Position numbers and translations under genes: made by a program. Shown here in pieces: positions 18,057 to 27,578 of a stretch of 27,578 nt of DNA. This stretch comes from Haplosporangium gracile. Taxonomy: Eukaryota; Mortierellomycota; Mortierellomycetes; Mortierellales; Mortierellaceae. The stretch lies in contig JAAAUF010000566.1 of NCBI GenBank assembly GCA_015499985.1, positions 1 to 27,578 on the forward strand, written 5' to 3'. A model generated the notes under the pieces. That model saw only the letters and a list, made by a program, of their open reading frames with translations, was not told where the DNA came from and did not search any database. Every line of letters begins with the position of its first letter. The stretch's first letter is position 1.

Positions 18057-20132
18057 ATGTTCTCTGCTTCTCGGTCCTCTTTGAACGTCCTCAGGACAAA
18101 GGTACTTGTCGCTTGTTTTGTAATTCACAATGACATGTCAAAGTAACTGAAAAGACGTGAATAAACAACAGCGAGACAGCTAAACAAAGACCAACAAATA
18201 ACTAATCGTTTTCTCTTTCATTCCTCTTCTGCTCGGAATTAGGTCGGTCAATCCACATACATTTCCACGGCCCGCATGATCTCTGGCCAGAGACTCAGAT
18301 ACTCCATCAGCACCAAGGTAAAGAAAGAAGACAAAAAAGAGTGGGGTAATTGATCCGTGGGTATGTTTGCGTGTTAGCACATTTTCACTCACTATTTTTG
18401 TTTTATGGTTTTTCTTGCCTGTTTTAGACGACTTCTGCTCTTTGCTCAAAGACTATCCGTCACCAAACCGTCTATGGCGCTAACCGTGTCCAGCCTTTCC
18501 ACGCCTCCGCCATGGCCAACGCCAAGGTCCCCTTCTTGTTGGCCGATATCGGAGAGGGTATCACCGAGTGCGAGGTCATCCAATGGTTAGTTCCCCTTTA
18601 TTTTCCTGTGTGCCTTTTATTTGTTGATATTATGTCATGGTTGACTGACAAAATGACAATACGTTAAATGCAAAACAAATAGGTTTGTAAAGACGGGCGA
18701 CAAGGTTGAGGAGTTTGACAGACTGTGCGAGGTTCAGTCGGACAAGGCTTCAGTGGAGATCACATCCCGCTTCACAGGAACTATCGCCTCACTCAAATAC
18801 AAGGTCGGAGATATGGCCAAGGTCGGATCGCCCTTGGTCGAGATCGAGACTGGTGATGCTGCCTCTGATGCTGAGGAACCCGTCGTTGCTGCTCCTGATG
18901 CTGTCTCTTCTTCGACCCCCGCCCCCGCCCCCGAGGATGGCTTAAAGGGACGCTCGCACGTTGTTCAAGATATGAACGCTGTTGCCGCCATGATGGATAT
19001 CCCCTCTACTGCTGGTGGAAAGCCCGAGGCCCCCACTGCTGATCACATCTTGACCTTTGCCACCCCTGCTGTTCGTCGTGTTGCCAAGGAGAACAATGTC
19101 GACATTGCCAACATCAAGGGATCTGGAAAGGGTGGTCGTGTCATGAAGGAGGACGTCGTGTCTTATCTCGCTAACGGCAGGCAGTCCACTGGTAAGAAAT
19201 TGCACCTTTTTTTGCTTTTGCTCTTGGTTCTATTTTCATGCTGCAATGGTCTTGTTCATTTATCCAAGAACGCGAGACTAATAAAGAAGGCTACTTTTGA
19301 TCTGAATATGACAATAGCTACACCCAAGGCTGCTGCTCCTCCTGCTGCTCCTACTTCTGCCAAGGCTTCGATCCCCAGAGGCGAGGACAAGGTGACTCCA
19401 TTGTCGATGATCCAAAAGGCCATGTTCAAGCAGATGACAAAGTCATTGTCGATCCCCCATTTTGGATTCGCCGACGAGATTGTCCTCGACAACGCGACTG
19501 CCTTCCGCTCGGCCTTGAACGCCCATGTTGCCAAGACACCCGAAAAGTACAATTTCAAGAAGGTGTCGTACATGCCCATCTTTATCAAGGCCCTCTCGAT
19601 TGCTCTCGAAGACTACCCCATCATGAACGCCTGTGTGATTGATGGTGAGGAGGCGTCGTCTGCCAAGCTCAAGTACCGTGCGTCCCACAACATTGGCGTT
19701 GCCATGGATACCCCCAACGGACTGTTGGTGCCCAACATCAAGAATGTTCAGAACTTGTCTGTGCTCGAGATTGCGTCTGAGCTTGTCAGGTTACAGGAGG
19801 CAGGAAAGAAGAACGCGCTCTCTATGGCAGACTTGAAGGACGGCACGGTGTCGTTGTCGAACGTTGGTATGATTGGCGGCACATACTTGAACCCTGTTGT
19901 TGTTACGTCTGAGGTTGCGATTGCGGCTGTTGGCAAGATGCAGCGTTTGCCCCGGTTCAAGATGGTGGAGGAGAACGGCAAGATGGTTGAGCGTGTTGTT
20001 GCACAATCGATTGTCAATGTCAGCTGGAGCGCTGATCACCGTGTGATTGATGGAGCTACGGTCGCCCGCTTCAGCGAGGCCTGGAAGTCTGTTGTTGAGA
20101 ACCCTTTCTTGCTTGGCGGCATGCTCCGTTAA
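18057..20132 (+). CDS. DBT: Branched-chain 2-oxoacid dehydrogenase E2 (dihydrolipoyl transacylase), mitochondrial
   Basis: Five exons: 18057-18101, 18243-18317, 18428-18585, 18683-19191 and 19318-20132. Borders are GT-AG and the phases join to give 533 aa. E2 transfers the branched acyl group from E1 to CoA in Val/Leu/Ile breakdown in the mitochondrial matrix. Residues 1-70 are a Ser/Arg-rich presequence, spread over the first three exons. A lipoyl domain spans about 73-155 with DIGEGI and EVQSDKAS (lipoyl Lys114). A Pro/Ala linker leads to the E3-binding domain (ATPAVRRVAKENN...GKGGRVMKED), then a second linker and the acyltransferase domain. Diagnostic motifs are IPHFGFADE, ASHNIGVAMDTPNGL and SWSADHRVIDG (catalytic His503, Asp507). 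EVQSDKAS and HFG...DEI match branched-chain E2 rather than pyruvate or 2-oxoglutarate E2. Intron 4 is a multiple of three and stop-free (see findings). Confidence 0.92.
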
Positions 20133-20498
20133 GTTTGAGAGTGAGAGAGGATCAGTTAGCACAAATGCATTATTATTATTATTATTTTCCATAGACGAAT
20201 TCGCTTTTACCATAGTAAATACACCACAACCAGTTTGGATACTTTTCATTATGCCCGTGTCGTCATTAACCTTTTTTCAGTATAACACTTGAGACTTAAA
20301 CAAACTACCGGCTTGCATTTCCTTCTCGCGCCCTCTCATCCAAGCCACGCATCAATTTTTTCATTCTCGGTGATAATTTTCCTTTTTCCCACACAGACCG
20401 ATCTTTTTTTAACACTTCCTTCTTCTCCAACCCATCCTCGACCCTTTCACTATACACAACAACGACAACAACGACAACAACACAACAACAGCACAACC
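20133..20498. other. Intergenic between E2 and small mitochondrial-protein gene
   Basis: It contains an (ATT)n microsatellite (about 20169-20186) in the E2 3' flank and a CAA-repeat 5' leader for the next gene (20455-20492). I see no separate gene. Confidence 0.5.
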
Positions 20499-21127
20499 AT
20501 GTCTGCCCTCTTGACTTTCTCACACCACTCCTTGACCCTCGCCCGTATGGGCAGAGCCCTCGTTCTCCCCACCGCCCCTCTCTCGCACCTCAACCGATCC
20601 TTCTGGAGGTATGCCGTGCTTTTTTGTCAACTAGAATGGAAAGCCTTGTCCTTGTGCAACGATCCTTTCTTATTATGCAGCTCCAACTGACAGAACCCTT
20701 CCTTTTGTTTTTTTTCTTGTCCCTGCATAGTACCACCCAAGGTAAAAGGGTAGAGAGCCTCCCACAATCACATCAAAAACAGTGCATGCGGGAAGCAAGA
20801 GCAGGAGCATGATTTTTTTTTGTATTTGCCCAACCTAACTGACTAACCAGCGGATGACTTCTCTTCTCCTCTGTCTTCCATGTTTCTCCTTCTCTTCTTC
20901 CTCACACACACCCTATTTCCAAAAAAAAAGGCCGTGGAAGGAAGGACACGATCAAGAGCGCACCGCTGTGGAAGGACGAGAACGCGACGGAGAGCGAGGC
21001 GGATGTAAAGGCTGATCGGGAGCCTCTGCCCTCCAACATGCATGAACTTCAGCGCGAGTCTGTCGAGGCCATCCGGACCAAGCATCATGGCGGCCAAAAG
21101 TCCGGCTCTCGTCATGACCGTCACTAG
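20499..21127 (+). CDS. Small conserved-looking protein, probably mitochondrial, with an 11-nt microexon
   Basis: Exons are 20499-20608, 20731-20741 and 20931-21127, giving 105 aa. Introns are GTATGC...GCATAG (122 nt) and GTAAAA...AAAAAG (189 nt). The reading frame closes only if the 11-nt exon is included (TGG-AG/T ACC ACC CAA G/GC). Residues 1-40 are rich in Arg, Ser, Leu and His with no acidic residue, ending RSFWSTTQGRG, like a mitochondrial presequence. The rest is hydrophilic: LWKDENATESEADVKADREP, then an amphipathic helix (MHELQRESVEAIRTK) and a basic His-rich tail. The SEADVKADR-type core looks like small fungal mitochondrial proteins of unknown function, but I cannot name it. Confidence 0.65.
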
Positions 21128-21553
21128 AACCAGCTACAAAAATCGAAAGGGAGACAGAGACAGATAAGGGACTTTGTTGAGGTGATTTGATATGGTTTTT
21201 GGATCAGTCTACCGGATGCCTTGTTTCTTATTTATTTTTTGCTTTTTCTTTTTTTCCCCCCCTCTTTCATTGATTTCTTATTTGTTGCGTTTTTGATACT
21301 CTCTCTCTCTTTTTTTTTTTCTTTCAGCGCATGTGTTGAAGAAGAAGAGAGAATATCCTCTTCGGTGCACGTGCCTTCCTTGTGCATACACCCTATTCGT
21401 TTATTTCTTTTTCGACCGTTTGCAAATAAAAAAAATAATTCTTTTGCTTTACCATTTTCCTTAAACGTGGGAGGGGAGAGGAGCAAGAGCCCTAAGTTAC
21501 TCTTTCCTTTTGTGGCCATTGCCCAAAGACCAAACCTTTTTACAAGAAATTAT

Positions 21554-21630
21554 TATCCCTTACTTCGTTTTTGCAACAAATTTGTTGCAAACTAACCAAC
21601 AAATTTGTCGCAAAAACGAAGTAAGGGATA
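21554..21630. mobile_element. Near-perfect 34-bp inverted repeat, MITE-like hairpin
   Basis: Arms 21554-21587 and 21597-21630 are reverse complements at 33 of 34 positions, separated by a 9-nt loop (CAAACTAAC). The element can be read as TCCCTTACTTCG...CGAAGTAAGGGA with TA on both sides, consistent with a TA target duplication as in Tc1/mariner-type MITEs. Within it, 21570-21591 is itself a perfect 22-bp palindrome (TTTGCAACAAATTTGTTGCAAA), so two competing hairpins exist. Terminator or cruciform function cannot be excluded. Confidence 0.7.
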
Positions 21631-21671
21631 TGATTTTATTAATCAATTATTTAACATTAACGATATATGTA

Positions 21672-21882
21672 TGTGCAGTCAGTTCCATAATGTATTTTAG
21701 TAAGGATTACAATACGATTGAACAGTGTCGAATGTCAATCAAAAAAAAACTATTGTAAAAACATAGGGCCAAGGTGCTGGTACCATAATCTCTTAGAGCC
21801 CCCGCACGGCTACCACTCCTGACTGAATTGAGTTTTTATTATAAATTCCATAGTAAAATATATTTTTGGAACTGACTGTACA
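21672..21882. mobile_element. About 210-bp MITE with TIRs beginning CAGTCAGTTCC
   Basis: The left end (21672-about 21712, TGTGCAGTCAGTTCCATAAT...) and the reverse complement of the right end (about 21842-21882, TGTACAGTCAGTTCCAAAAA...) align over roughly 40 nt with a few mismatches and short gaps. TIRs starting CAGT, plus TA next to the right terminus and TG at the left (one change from TA), suggest a non-autonomous Tc1/mariner element. No transposase is encoded. Confidence 0.65.
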
Positions 21883-21967
21883 TTAGAAAATAGGAAGAGG
21901 AAAATGAACAAAAAGTAAAAAAAAAAAAAAAAACGTAGCGAAGTGAAAAAGAAAGAAGACTACAAAC

Positions 21968-24224
21968 TTAAGCCATATCAATGGCAATCTCGAGCTTATT
22001 CGTATCCTCCCTAGTCTTCAACTCCTTATGCTCAATAAAACAAGCCGCCAATAACGACAATCCACAAAACGCAACACTACAATAGAACGCATAATGAATC
22101 CCATGCACAAAACTCGCATAGATTACCGCCTGGTCCAAACTCGAGAATGTCTTGATGAAACTGTAATCTTGCATCACCCTCAGAATCTCTCGACCGGGAG
22201 AGAGTGGAAAAGCGGAGAGGAGGGATTCTTCAAGCTTGTTGTTGAATACTGAGCCGACAATGGCTATTCCAAAGACTTGACCGAGGGAGCGGACGAATTG
22301 AATGGATGCAGTGACGGTTGCCATGTATTTGGGCTTCACGGCAGATTGGACAGAGACGGTGTAGGCTTGGTAGGTGAGGCCGACACCGAGTCCGCAGAGC
22401 AAGAGGACAAAGATGGTGACGACGCGTGGGGTGGTTTCTTTGAAGAGGATGCAGAGTGCGGTCGCGCCCATGAAGATAAAGTTGCCGACGGCCGGGAAAA
22501 ATGCAAACGTGCCCTTCTTCATAACCCAAATGCCAGACCCGACAGAGGAGATGACGATGCCGACGACAAAGGGGACGGTCTCGAGACCTCCGATGGTAGC
22601 AGACTCATCTAGAATTACCTGGAAATAGATCGGGAGGTAGAAAATGATTCCAAAGAAGGTCATGCCGCTGAAGAAGACGGATCCGTAGGTAGCCTTGATG
22701 TTCCGAATCTTGAACAAATGAATCGGCAGAATAGGCTCCTTGGGGATCTTCCACTCGACAAGAACAAAGATGATTGCTACCGCAAAGCCAGCAACAAGCA
22801 ATCCAATCACAATTCCCGAGTTCCAGGCATACTTGTTCCCGCCCCAACTCAACGGCAACAGCAACAACATAACGCTCGCCAATAGCAAGAAAGACCCATA
22901 AAAGTCAACTCGCTTGATCTTGTCCGCAAAGGAGCCCTTGGGGGTAGGAAGGTCAAGGTTGAAGGCGATAAAGGCGGTGGAGATGGCGCCAATGGGGAGG
23001 TTGATCCAGAAGGACCATCGCCAGGTGACATGGTCTGCGAATGCGCCACCCAGAAGAGGGCCGATGACGGATGAGAGGGAAAAGATTCCACTGACCATAC
23101 CAATGTATTTCCCGCGCTCGCGCATGTCAAGCATGTCTGACATAATGATGAACACCATCGCCATCAGTCCACCCGCTCCAATTCCCGCCACCGCTCTAAA
23201 GTAAAGTTGTTGATCGAATGAAAGAAGGGTGCAAAGACCTTAGGACCTAATACTTGATCATTCTTATACATGTAAGTAAATAAAAGAAGAAACGCGTAAC
23301 GCGTGACGCGTAAAGTACAAATCCCTTACCTGCCGACGATCAGCATGATCATAGAAGTAGCCCAACCCGAGATAGCAGACCCCACAAGGAACACAGTATT
23401 GGCAAAGAGGACAGTCGTCTTGCGACCAAAGATATCCGAGACCTTACCGTAGAGGGGTTGGAAGGCGGTTGAGGTCATCATGTAAGCGGTACCGAGCCAT
23501 GCAATGTCGTTCAAAGAGTTGTATTCACGGGTGATGGCTGGAATCGAGGTCGAGACGATGATCTGGTCGAGCGAAGCGAGGAAGACACATAGTGCCAGAC
23601 TGTGTAGGATTGGAATAGCGAGGGAGGGAAAGGAGATGGAAGGAGTGGGGATTGAGAGGGTTGGAAAGGGTATGAAATGAAAGAAATGTGAGTATATGTA
23701 AATGATGTGCGTGCAAATGTATGTAAACGGTTCAGTCGACACACAAAAAAAAAAAAAATGTGGATCGATGAGCTAAGACTCGTCATTCCAGTCTATGCCC
23801 ACGCCGCACCCCGCCAACCCTCAAGCATGTAAACAAAGAACCCATGCAAAAATAAAAACCAAACGACCAAACAAAATAAACAAATAATCAAAAAGCAGCA
23901 AAGCAGCCTTGGCAGAAAAAAGAAAATCACGTACGCGATCATGATCAGAAGAAACTGTCGAGGCGGGGGTTTATGGAACATCGGAGGAGGGGTCGAAGAG
24001 TCGGCCTCTGGGTTGTCCAGGTCATGGATTGGCTCGCCCTTGACATCTATGGTTTCTTCAGGTTCCTGGTCGTCTTGTTCGTGGCCTCCCTCTCCTTGTT
24101 GCGTCTTTTCGGAGAGGAATGTGTTGGACGATGAGACATCGAATTGCTTCTGCTTCTGGGACGGCTCTATCGCTGTTGTTGCAGTTGGTGGTGGCGTCTT
24201 AACATCAAGTGGTGATGAAGCCAT
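21968..24224 (-). CDS. Major facilitator superfamily transporter, DHA2 (14-helix) drug:H+ antiporter type
   Basis: Exons are 24224-23935, 23599-23330 and 23195-21968 (introns of 335 and 134 nt, GT-AG, phases 2 and 2), giving 595 aa. Residues 1-88 are a hydrophilic, Pro/Glu/Asp-rich cytoplasmic N-terminus. Fourteen hydrophobic segments then span residues about 90-575. DHA2-type signatures are LASLDQIIVSTSIPAI in helix 1, GKVSDIFGRKT (motif A loop), GRAVAGIGAGGL, GIFSLSSVIGPLLGG (motif C, antiporter) and WRWSFWINLPIGA. The family exports drugs, toxic metabolites or siderophores with proton antiport at the plasma or vacuolar membrane; the substrate is not predictable here. The start at 24224 was chosen because it begins the acidic N-terminus. 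An in-frame ATG at 24366-24368 would add 48 Ser/Pro-rich residues. No biosynthetic genes adjoin it. Confidence 0.88.
23292..23311. promoter_or_regulatory. Three ACGCGT (MCB-like) motifs at 7-bp spacing inside an intron
   Basis: ACGCGT occurs at 23292-23297, 23299-23304 and 23306-23311, within intron 2 of the MFS gene. ACGCGT is the MluI cell-cycle box bound by MBF in yeasts. The motif is seen directly; activity in this position is unproven. Confidence 0.4.
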
Positions 24225-27190
24225 GTTGGGCGGTTGAGGTGGGAGTTGCAAGGGAGAGTGGGTAGGTTGGATGAGGGATGTAGGGGTGCAGGAGGAAAGA
24301 TTGGAGATGTGTGGATGTTTGGGAAGTTGAGAGCGTGGGAGCGAATAGGTCGCCTGAGTAGCTACCAATGGTGATCTGCGGGAGTGAGCTTTGCTAAGTT
24401 GGAGGTGTTGTCGATAAAGGATGGAGAAAAAAAAAGAGAGATGGGGGGTGTAGATGGCGATATTTATTACTTTTCAGTCAGCTCTCTCGTTAAAGATTTG
24501 AAGGGCGAGCGTATGCTGGCAGACATAAGGGTTTTTGTGAGCATGGCAGAAAAAGAGGCACAGGGATAGATCTCAGCATCAGCCAAATAGTCAAACAACA
24601 CAAGGTGAGTAAAGAAAAAATCCATACAGGGGGAAAGTATTACGTCTGCCGGGTACATGTCAACTGTAAGCTAAACACCAAAAAAAAGGAAGCTGATTGT
24701 GTGCATTTCCCCCGACCCAACTTGCCTCGACTCGAACTCAGCACAACCCAAGGTATCTGCAACTCATGCCAACTGATCGATCAATGTGATGGATGGGACG
24801 GATAAATGGGGAATGAGGGAGAGCAACGCAACGCCCTGCACATGAAATGTAACAAAAATCACGCTCGAGTTTTGGTGTTTCTCGTGTTTTCGATGCTTCG
24901 ATGGTTTCGATGTGTTCATCACTTCCTTTCGCAATTGAACCACGCGGGGAGAAGGGAACAATCGGCGAAGCATAGCGACATTCAAAATTTACCATTTTTG
25001 TCGCAAACCCCACCCGATCGCAAACCCTCCCCCCCCCCTCCCCCCCCAGAAAGCAAGCTAAGGGCATTTCCAAAGAACAATTCGAAGCGCAGCCTTGGTT
25101 GCTGTTGTAACCCTATTTTGTGCTGTAACCCCCTGGAAATATCGGAAGGACTAGGAGGGAAGTGATCCGTTGAACAAATCCTCAAAAACAACTCCTTCCC
25201 CTCCCTTCTGTGCTTTTCTCTTGGTAAACAACAGAAAGCTGATAATTGTAGCGTGTGAGTGCATGTGTGTGTTCAAGTCTATCGGAGGAATTCATTGCCG
25301 GGTGGAACTCTAAGTGGGTTGGGCGATGTCTTTTTTTTTTTTTTTGCGCAGCCATCGACTGTCAAATTTGGATGCGCTTTGTTCTTCCCGCCGTGGGTGT
25401 GCTCTGTTCTGAGTTGAATGCGAAAGCAAACAAAAGCCTGCTTGGATGGCTAGGCGTGTTCGTTCATTTTGGTTTATGGTTGCACTGCAGGTACATACTA
25501 CAAGAATTGAATCGTTTTCAAGCACAGAGCAGTAACAACGAAGGAGGAGAGGGGAAAGAGAGAAAGAGGGGAAGTTAAGGAAGAAAGTGTCATTGCCAAG
25601 ACATACACGCACACCATCAACAATGACAGCGACAATGACAATGTCAAATAGGGTCCAAGATTCTCAAGCGCCGTTTTGCTGAGAGGAGGAGAGGAAGAGA
25701 GAAAGAGAGGGAGGCAGAAGAAAGGTATTGACGGGAGATCGAATAGCCACAGTAAAAGAACTCGCCTTTTCTCAGAGATGACCAAGTAAAAAGGCGAAAA
25801 GCAAATTACTTGCCAAGCAGCCTTTTTCCTCTTTTTTAAACGATTGACAGAAAACAAAAATAATAGTAACATTAACGGCATCGCAAGTGCTTTCGGCACA
25901 ATGAGAAGTGCGAGTGAAATAACAACCGATGGCTTAACATCCCACCATCATACGTCTTCGCGTAAAACTCTAAGAAGGATCATCAAATACTCATCGAGCC
26001 CTTCCCTGCGCAGCGCTTTGCGCAATGGTTCGATTGAGACCTTAAGTGGCTCATTTCTTCACCCTCTTTTTTGCCTCTGTCAATTCAGTTCGCTTTTCCC
26101 CGGATAGCGAATAAATTTGTGGCCGAGTCAAGGGTGCACAGCTTCCATTTAAGAAATCAGATTACGCACAAAATCCTAATGAGGATACTCGCTTTGTCAC
26201 TTTACCTTCTCCAACCATATATAGAATGAAATGACGGACAGAGGAAATGAGAAAAGCAAAGTAGGTGAGAAGCAAATGAAAGCGGGAAGTGAGAGGAAGA
26301 AATGGGAGAAATGGACATGGCATCCTTTTGCTTGTTAGCCTAATTTTTTGCGGAAGGGCAACTCGATAATTGTTCTTAAAAGCGCCGCTTTTGGAGTTGT
26401 AGGGATAAGTGTAGGAATCGTTCCTTTTTGGGGGGTTAGAGGAGTACGTTTATATGGATTACGCAAAGGAGGACCTTGCCATGTTTATTGTTGTTCTTAT
26501 AGGTGTGAGTGGCAAGATGGCCTCCTTTTTTGGATCTGATAAGCTAATAAGCAGGGCTTTCTTTTAAGCGTAACCCTTGCCCAAGAAACGTTTTTTTTCT
26601 TTTTTTTCCCATTGTCTATTTCGATCTGATAAGGTTTCTTTGCCTGGAAAATACTAACTGCATCAACAGGATAAAAAACAACGAATAAAGGAAGGAAGGA
26701 TGGATGGGGAGGAGCAGGCTACTGAGACATTGCAATGTGGCGTAAAAACTTATAAAAGAGATATATTAACAGAGCCCTGTTGATTTTTTTTTGCTGATGC
26801 CATACACTCAGGTGTCTGTTCTAGATGATGCATGGACTGTGAAACAGAGAAAGGATATAGAGAAAGGCCGCGCCATGCAAGCATACCATGAGGGTAAATA
26901 AATAAATAGGGAGGGAAGGAAATAACTAACCGACAACACTTACGGTGATAGAGGGGCAATACTCAATAGTTATTTGATGGGAGGGAGAAGAGACCGTGAG
27001 CATGGGCGTACTAAAAAGGCTAAGTGCTGTTGAGAGTTTTTGGGATACAAGCTACACCCTTTCCCTCTTTCACCTAAGCTCCCTCTTCCTCTTAACAAAC
27101 TAACTTGCAAAAGGTTGTTGATTTGCTCTCTTCCATTTTCCACAATCTCGTCTTTTTGTTTTATCTTTTTCTCTTCTCCCCTTGCTCTTT
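24225..27190. other. About 3 kb with no convincing gene
   Basis: The first 150 nt are the 5' region of the MFS gene. The rest has scattered short frames, C tracts (25027-25047), a T tract (25331-25345) with an intron-end-like GCGCAG, GA-rich sequence (25540-25720) and a palindrome TGATCGATCA (24775-24784). The most coding-like piece is a frame at about 25844-26107 (Ser/Thr/Arg-rich, containing RKTLRRIIKYSSSPSLRSAL), but it has no recognisable domain and no exon partner. No tRNA or rRNA was recognised. Confidence 0.4.
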
Positions 27191-27578
27191 ATGCACATGT
27201 ATAGCGCCAGACCAGCTGTAACGATCAGTTTCGTGGCGACGGTCATCATGATGGCAGGATGGATGGTCAATCTTCAGGTTCTTGCAGCTTCCTCCTCCAA
27301 TGTCCTCCAGCTCACTACAAGAACCTTTTACCCGGCCATTCGTGGTGGCGAAGGTACAGCTATAGTCCAGTTCTATGCACCCTGGTGTCATGAAGTGGGT
27401 CAAAGTGGGGGGATCTTGCTAAATGGACTGAGCTAGGACTATGTTCGAAAGGAAGAACTAACTGGGGTGGGAGCAAGGACTTCGCATATATGCGATCTAA
27501 ACTAACAAACAGGGGAAGAAAAAGGGGGGAAAGATAGCGAGAAGAGTACTGACAACGAAGTAGACTCTTGATGTAATG
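27191..27578 (+). CDS. PDI/thioredoxin-fold ER protein, first exon only (runs off the window)
   Basis: The first exon starts at ATG 27191 or, more likely, ATG 27197. From 27197, residues 1-32 are a signal peptide (MYSARPAVT..., hydrophobic core SFVATVIMMAGWMV, cleavage near LAA/SSS). There follows NVLQLTTRTFYPAIRGGEGT and AIVQFYAPWC, the beta-strand and N-terminal half of a thioredoxin active site as in protein disulfide isomerases that oxidise and shuffle disulfides in the ER. The exon probably ends at 27394 (GAA/GTGGGT) or at 27384 (CCCTG/GTGTCA). Sequence after it has stops and looks like intron up to the window end, so the second active-site Cys, the rest of the domain and any ER-retention signal are not visible. 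Confidence 0.65.

Larger units (their letters stand above)
21128..21967. other. Convergent intergenic region with two inverted-repeat elements
   Basis: This lies between the small mitochondrial-protein gene (plus) and the MFS gene (minus). Its first 400 nt are T-rich with no gene. The hairpin at 21554-21630 and the element at 21672-21882 are listed separately. An A tract near 21918-21933 sits by the MFS 3' end. Confidence 0.6.

Noticed and set aside
24225..24368. Start of the MFS gene at the upstream in-frame ATG (24366-24368)
   Set aside because: The extra 48 residues are Ser/Pro/Thr-rich leader-like sequence; the ATG at 24224 fits the usual acidic hydrophilic N-terminus better. Not excluded.
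25310..25578. Plus-strand frame after a T tract and GCGCAG that looks like an intron end
   Set aside because: The peptide (residues such as WLGVFVHFGLWLHCRY) matches nothing I know, and the frame includes the T tract itself; no upstream exon with a donor was found.

Overview
The window looks like nuclear DNA of a filamentous fungus, most likely an early-diverging (Mortierella/Mucoromycota-type) lineage. The genes are split by short GT-AG introns (74-335 nt) with TACTAAT/CTAAC-like branch points, promoters are pyrimidine-rich, homopolymers and microsatellites are common, and there are no operons or Shine-Dalgarno sites. The phylum is inferred from gene structure and protein resemblance; no database was searched. 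A 9-base N gap at 17473-17481 next to a T10/C24 tract marks a draft assembly.

Left part (1-7050). A minus-strand cluster (299-2205) holds three members of one small secreted protein family: one intact two-exon gene (1070-1503) flanked by two decayed copies. Next comes a minus-strand gene for a secreted 637-aa protein with two Kre9/Knh1-like domains around a His/Asp/Glu-rich centre (2529-4442). About 2 kb of low-complexity intergenic DNA follows, then a plus-strand gene for a small Cys-rich, probably GPI-anchored surface protein (6469-7050).

Middle part (7051-17162). The most unusual gene is at 8307-10837. It encodes 802 aa: a ~630-residue charged helical (LEA/apolipoprotein-like) region with seven exact-length 11-residue repeats, fused to a four-helix membrane domain resembling MAPEG. 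It is convergent with an eight-exon MPS1/TTK spindle-checkpoint kinase (11320-15050, minus). The kinase is divergent from the RanGAP gene RNA1 (15580-17162), across a ~530-bp shared promoter region.

Right part (17163-27578). A five-exon gene for mitochondrial branched-chain 2-oxoacid dehydrogenase E2 (18057-20132) is followed by a small three-exon gene for a predicted mitochondrial protein with an 11-nt microexon (20499-21127). An 840-bp intergenic stretch then carries two different MITE-like inverted-repeat elements. A DHA2-type MFS transporter lies on the minus strand (21968-24224). Nearly 3 kb with no convincing gene follows, and the window ends in the first exon of a PDI/thioredoxin-fold ER protein.

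The set mixes housekeeping genes (cell cycle, Ran cycle, branched-chain amino acid catabolism) with cell-surface and secreted proteins. Apart from the divergent MPS1/RNA1 pair I see no sign of co-regulation.
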